Assembly (NCBI RefSeq): GCF_000588875.1
Contig: NZ_JEMV01000009.1
Span: 1-64,000, forward strand
Source: Sphingobium sp. Ant17
GTDB taxonomy: Bacteria > Pseudomonadota > Alphaproteobacteria > Sphingomonadales > Sphingomonadaceae
Reading direction: 5' to 3'
DNA length: 64,000 nt
Positions 63,656 to 64,000 of this stretch are shown here, in pieces. How positions within the stretch are numbered: the stretch's first letter is position 1; each line of letters starts with the position of its first letter. The position numbers and the translations under genes are program-made. The notes below the pieces were generated by a model. That model did not search any database. It was given only the letters and a program-made list of their open reading frames with translations, and had not been told where the DNA came from.

Positions 63656-63906
63656 CCGATATGCCCCCGATCCCGCCCGTCGATCGCGAAAAGATCGCGC
63701 GTCAGCGCCATTTCGCCATCGGCCTGTTCCGCCTGTCCGGCGCGTTCGTCGTGATGATCGGCTTCCTCGCCATCATGCAGCGCTTTTCCTGGGTGCAGGG
63801 TGACAAGGCCAAGGCGTTCGGCGCGATCATGGTCGTGGTCGGCCTGTTCCAGTTCCTCGTGGTGCCGCGCCTGATGCTGGCCCTGTTCAAGCGGACGGGG
63901 TCATGA
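63652..63906 (+). CDS. Small two-helix membrane protein
   Basis: 84 residues. A charged N-terminus (MPPIPPVDREKIARQRHF) is followed by two hydrophobic helices, IGLFRLSGAFVVMIGFLAIM and AFGAIMVVVGLFQFLVVPRL, and a basic end. Coupled to the HAD gene upstream and the atp12 gene downstream by ATGA overlaps. Function unknown. Confidence 0.8.
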   Translation: MTDMPPIPPVDREKIARQRHFAIGLFRLSGAFVVMIGFLAIMQRFSWVQGDKAKAFGAIMVVVGLFQFLVVPRLMLALFKRTGS

Positions 63907-64000
63907 AACGCTTCTACAAGGATGTGACGATCGTGGCCGAGGGCGATGGCCATGCCATTCGCCTCGATGATCGTCCGGTCCGCACCCCCGCCCGCGCGCC
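63903..64000 (+). CDS. ATP12-family F1-ATPase assembly chaperone, N-terminal fragment (3' end missing)
   Basis: The window ends after 32 codons: MKRFYKDVTIVAEGDGHAIR followed by LDDRPVRTPARAP. The pattern RFYK-x-V...LD-x-RPV-(K/R)TPA is the usual opening of ATP12 proteins, which bind F1 alpha subunits during ATP synthase assembly in mitochondria and alphaproteobacteria. It overlaps the preceding stop (ATGA). Confidence 0.85.
   Translation, partial: MKRFYKDVTIVAEGDGHAIRLDDRPVRTPARA

Noticed and set aside
1-64000. CRISPR array, prophage or insertion sequence
   Set aside because: No regularly spaced direct repeats, no transposase or phage structural genes and no terminal inverted repeats with target duplications were seen.

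Overview
The window is high-GC chromosomal DNA from an alphaproteobacterium, most likely a sphingomonad (Sphingomonadaceae; Sphingobium/Sphingomonas-like). The supporting signs are a Tat-exported glucose-fructose-oxidoreductase-like protein of the Zymomonas type, gltD placed before gltB, COQ7-type quinone hydroxylation, a PhaC/MaoC-Pta/AckA/FabI operon, an ATP12-type F1 chaperone and the general gene content. This assignment rests on protein recognition only. There is no rRNA or phylogenetic marker alignment behind it. I see no phage, insertion sequence or CRISPR array.

Layout. 1-4861: an EnvC-like amidase activator (5' end missing), a vapBC toxin-antitoxin pair, a CtpA-type S41 protease, DsbB, COQ7, and two tandem secreted four-cysteine proteins of unknown function. 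4905-9259: a yybP-ykoY (Mn2+) riboswitch with its GDT1-type exporter, an NDUFA9-like SDR protein, UppP, and gltD. gltB follows (9352-13899), separated from gltD by a REP-like hairpin. 14551-17426: tRNA-Leu(GAG) and a stress-type cluster (DUF892, SRPBCC, Zn-ADH, small acidic protein). 17601-27723: an osmoadaptation region with a GFOR-like oxidoreductase and SMP-30 lactonase, a MarR/EctR regulator, and ectA-ectB-ectC-ectD-ask plus two MFS transporters. 27797-32936 (minus): phaC, MaoC-Pta fusion, ackA, fabI. 33324-41898: a tightly packed, poorly described envelope cluster (two GT4 glycosyltransferases, a seven-helix membrane protein, DUF2141, a secreted EEP-family phosphodiesterase, a beta-rich barrel candidate, a GT39-like protein and a secreted protein). 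41981-52585: tRNA-Glu, recJ, tamA-tamB and a prolyl oligopeptidase. 52708-55327 (minus): the alpha operon rpsM-rpsK-rpoA-rplQ. 55534-64000: glutamine cyclotransferase, ygfZ, pyrC, rarD, a lipoprotein, and a translationally coupled run crcB-rluA family-paiB-HAD-small membrane protein-atp12 (3' end missing).

The most important technical observation is that eight genes are broken by nine single-base frameshifts. All nine are in the same direction, and each is repaired by adding one base to a G or C run (runs of 1-3 bases as given). One of the eight is rpsK, an essential ribosomal protein gene, and tamB has two hits. This pattern looks like homopolymer under-calling in the assembly rather than gene decay, so these genes are annotated here as single genes.

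The most interesting biology is the combined osmolyte region with a candidate EctR operator overlapping the ectA -10 element, the uncharacterised envelope glycosylation cluster, the paired four-cysteine proteins, and several candidate cis elements (vapBC palindrome, FNR/FixK-type box, CtrA-type box, promoter plus terminator ahead of rpsM).
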